Assembly (NCBI GenBank): GCA_905211615.1
Contig: CAJMBB010000025.1
Span: forward strand, 1 to 17,587
Source of the DNA: an uncultured Collinsella sp.
GTDB lineage: Bacteria; Actinomycetota; Coriobacteriia; Coriobacteriales; Coriobacteriaceae
DNA length: 17,587 bases
Direction of reading: 5' to 3'
Position numbers and translations under genes: made by a program. The number at the start of each line of letters is the position of its first letter. The first letter of the stretch is position 1. Below are positions 17,587 to 17,587 of this stretch, in pieces. The notes beneath the pieces are model-generated. The model saw nothing but the letters and a program-made list of their open reading frames with translations. It was not told the DNA's origin and ran no database searches.

Positions 17587-17587
17587 A

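Overview
The window looks like a chromosomal segment of a GC-rich gut actinobacterium, most probably a member of the Coriobacteriia close to Collinsella. This assignment rests on GC-biased codon use, the style of the proteins (Tat-type CHAP hydrolase, MalX-like PTS, coriobacterial-looking cell-wall proteins) and recall of that group, not on a marker gene. The content is mostly carbohydrate metabolism, with clear operon structure, strong terminators and no phage or insertion sequence.

Layout. Positions 105-1310 (minus) encode a secreted coiled-coil/CHAP peptidoglycan hydrolase, divergent from galE (1578-2639, plus), which ends at a strong terminator. Next on the plus strand are malQ (4-alpha-glucanotransferase) and glgP (glycogen/maltodextrin phosphorylase), separated by a GC-rich hairpin. 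The gap 6762-7218 holds the glgP terminator, an array of six 15-bp elements in alternating orientation every 40-41 bp, and the terminator of the next operon. On the minus strand, 11584 down to 7219 encodes a complete sugar ABC importer: lipoprotein binding protein, two permeases and an MsmK/MalK-type ATPase, with GC-rich hairpins between some cistrons. Upstream are a GntR/HutC-type regulator (minus) and, divergent from it, a PTS protein of MalX type (EIIC-EIIB) fused to a Cof-type HAD phosphatase. The window ends with a polyprenyl synthetase, a peptidoglycan-binding protein with a degenerate amidase-like tail, and a tRNA-Gln(UUG).

How it fits together. The ABC importer would bring in malto-oligosaccharides or related glucans. 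MalQ and GlgP would disproportionate and phosphorolyse them to glucose-1-phosphate, and GalE links UDP-glucose to UDP-galactose. The PTS protein would bring in an alpha-glucoside (maltose or glucose by homology) as a 6-phosphate, and the fused phosphatase suggests that this phosphate is removed again inside the cell. Five near-matches to one palindrome, TTGTTTAAACAA, occur in front of malQ, in front of the ABC operon (two) and between gntR and the PTS gene (two), which suggests that the GntR-type regulator controls both uptake systems and malQ.

The most interesting items are the EIIC-EIIB-HAD fusion, the 40-bp-period alternating repeat array, the shared operator and the apparently catalytically dead CwlM-like protein.
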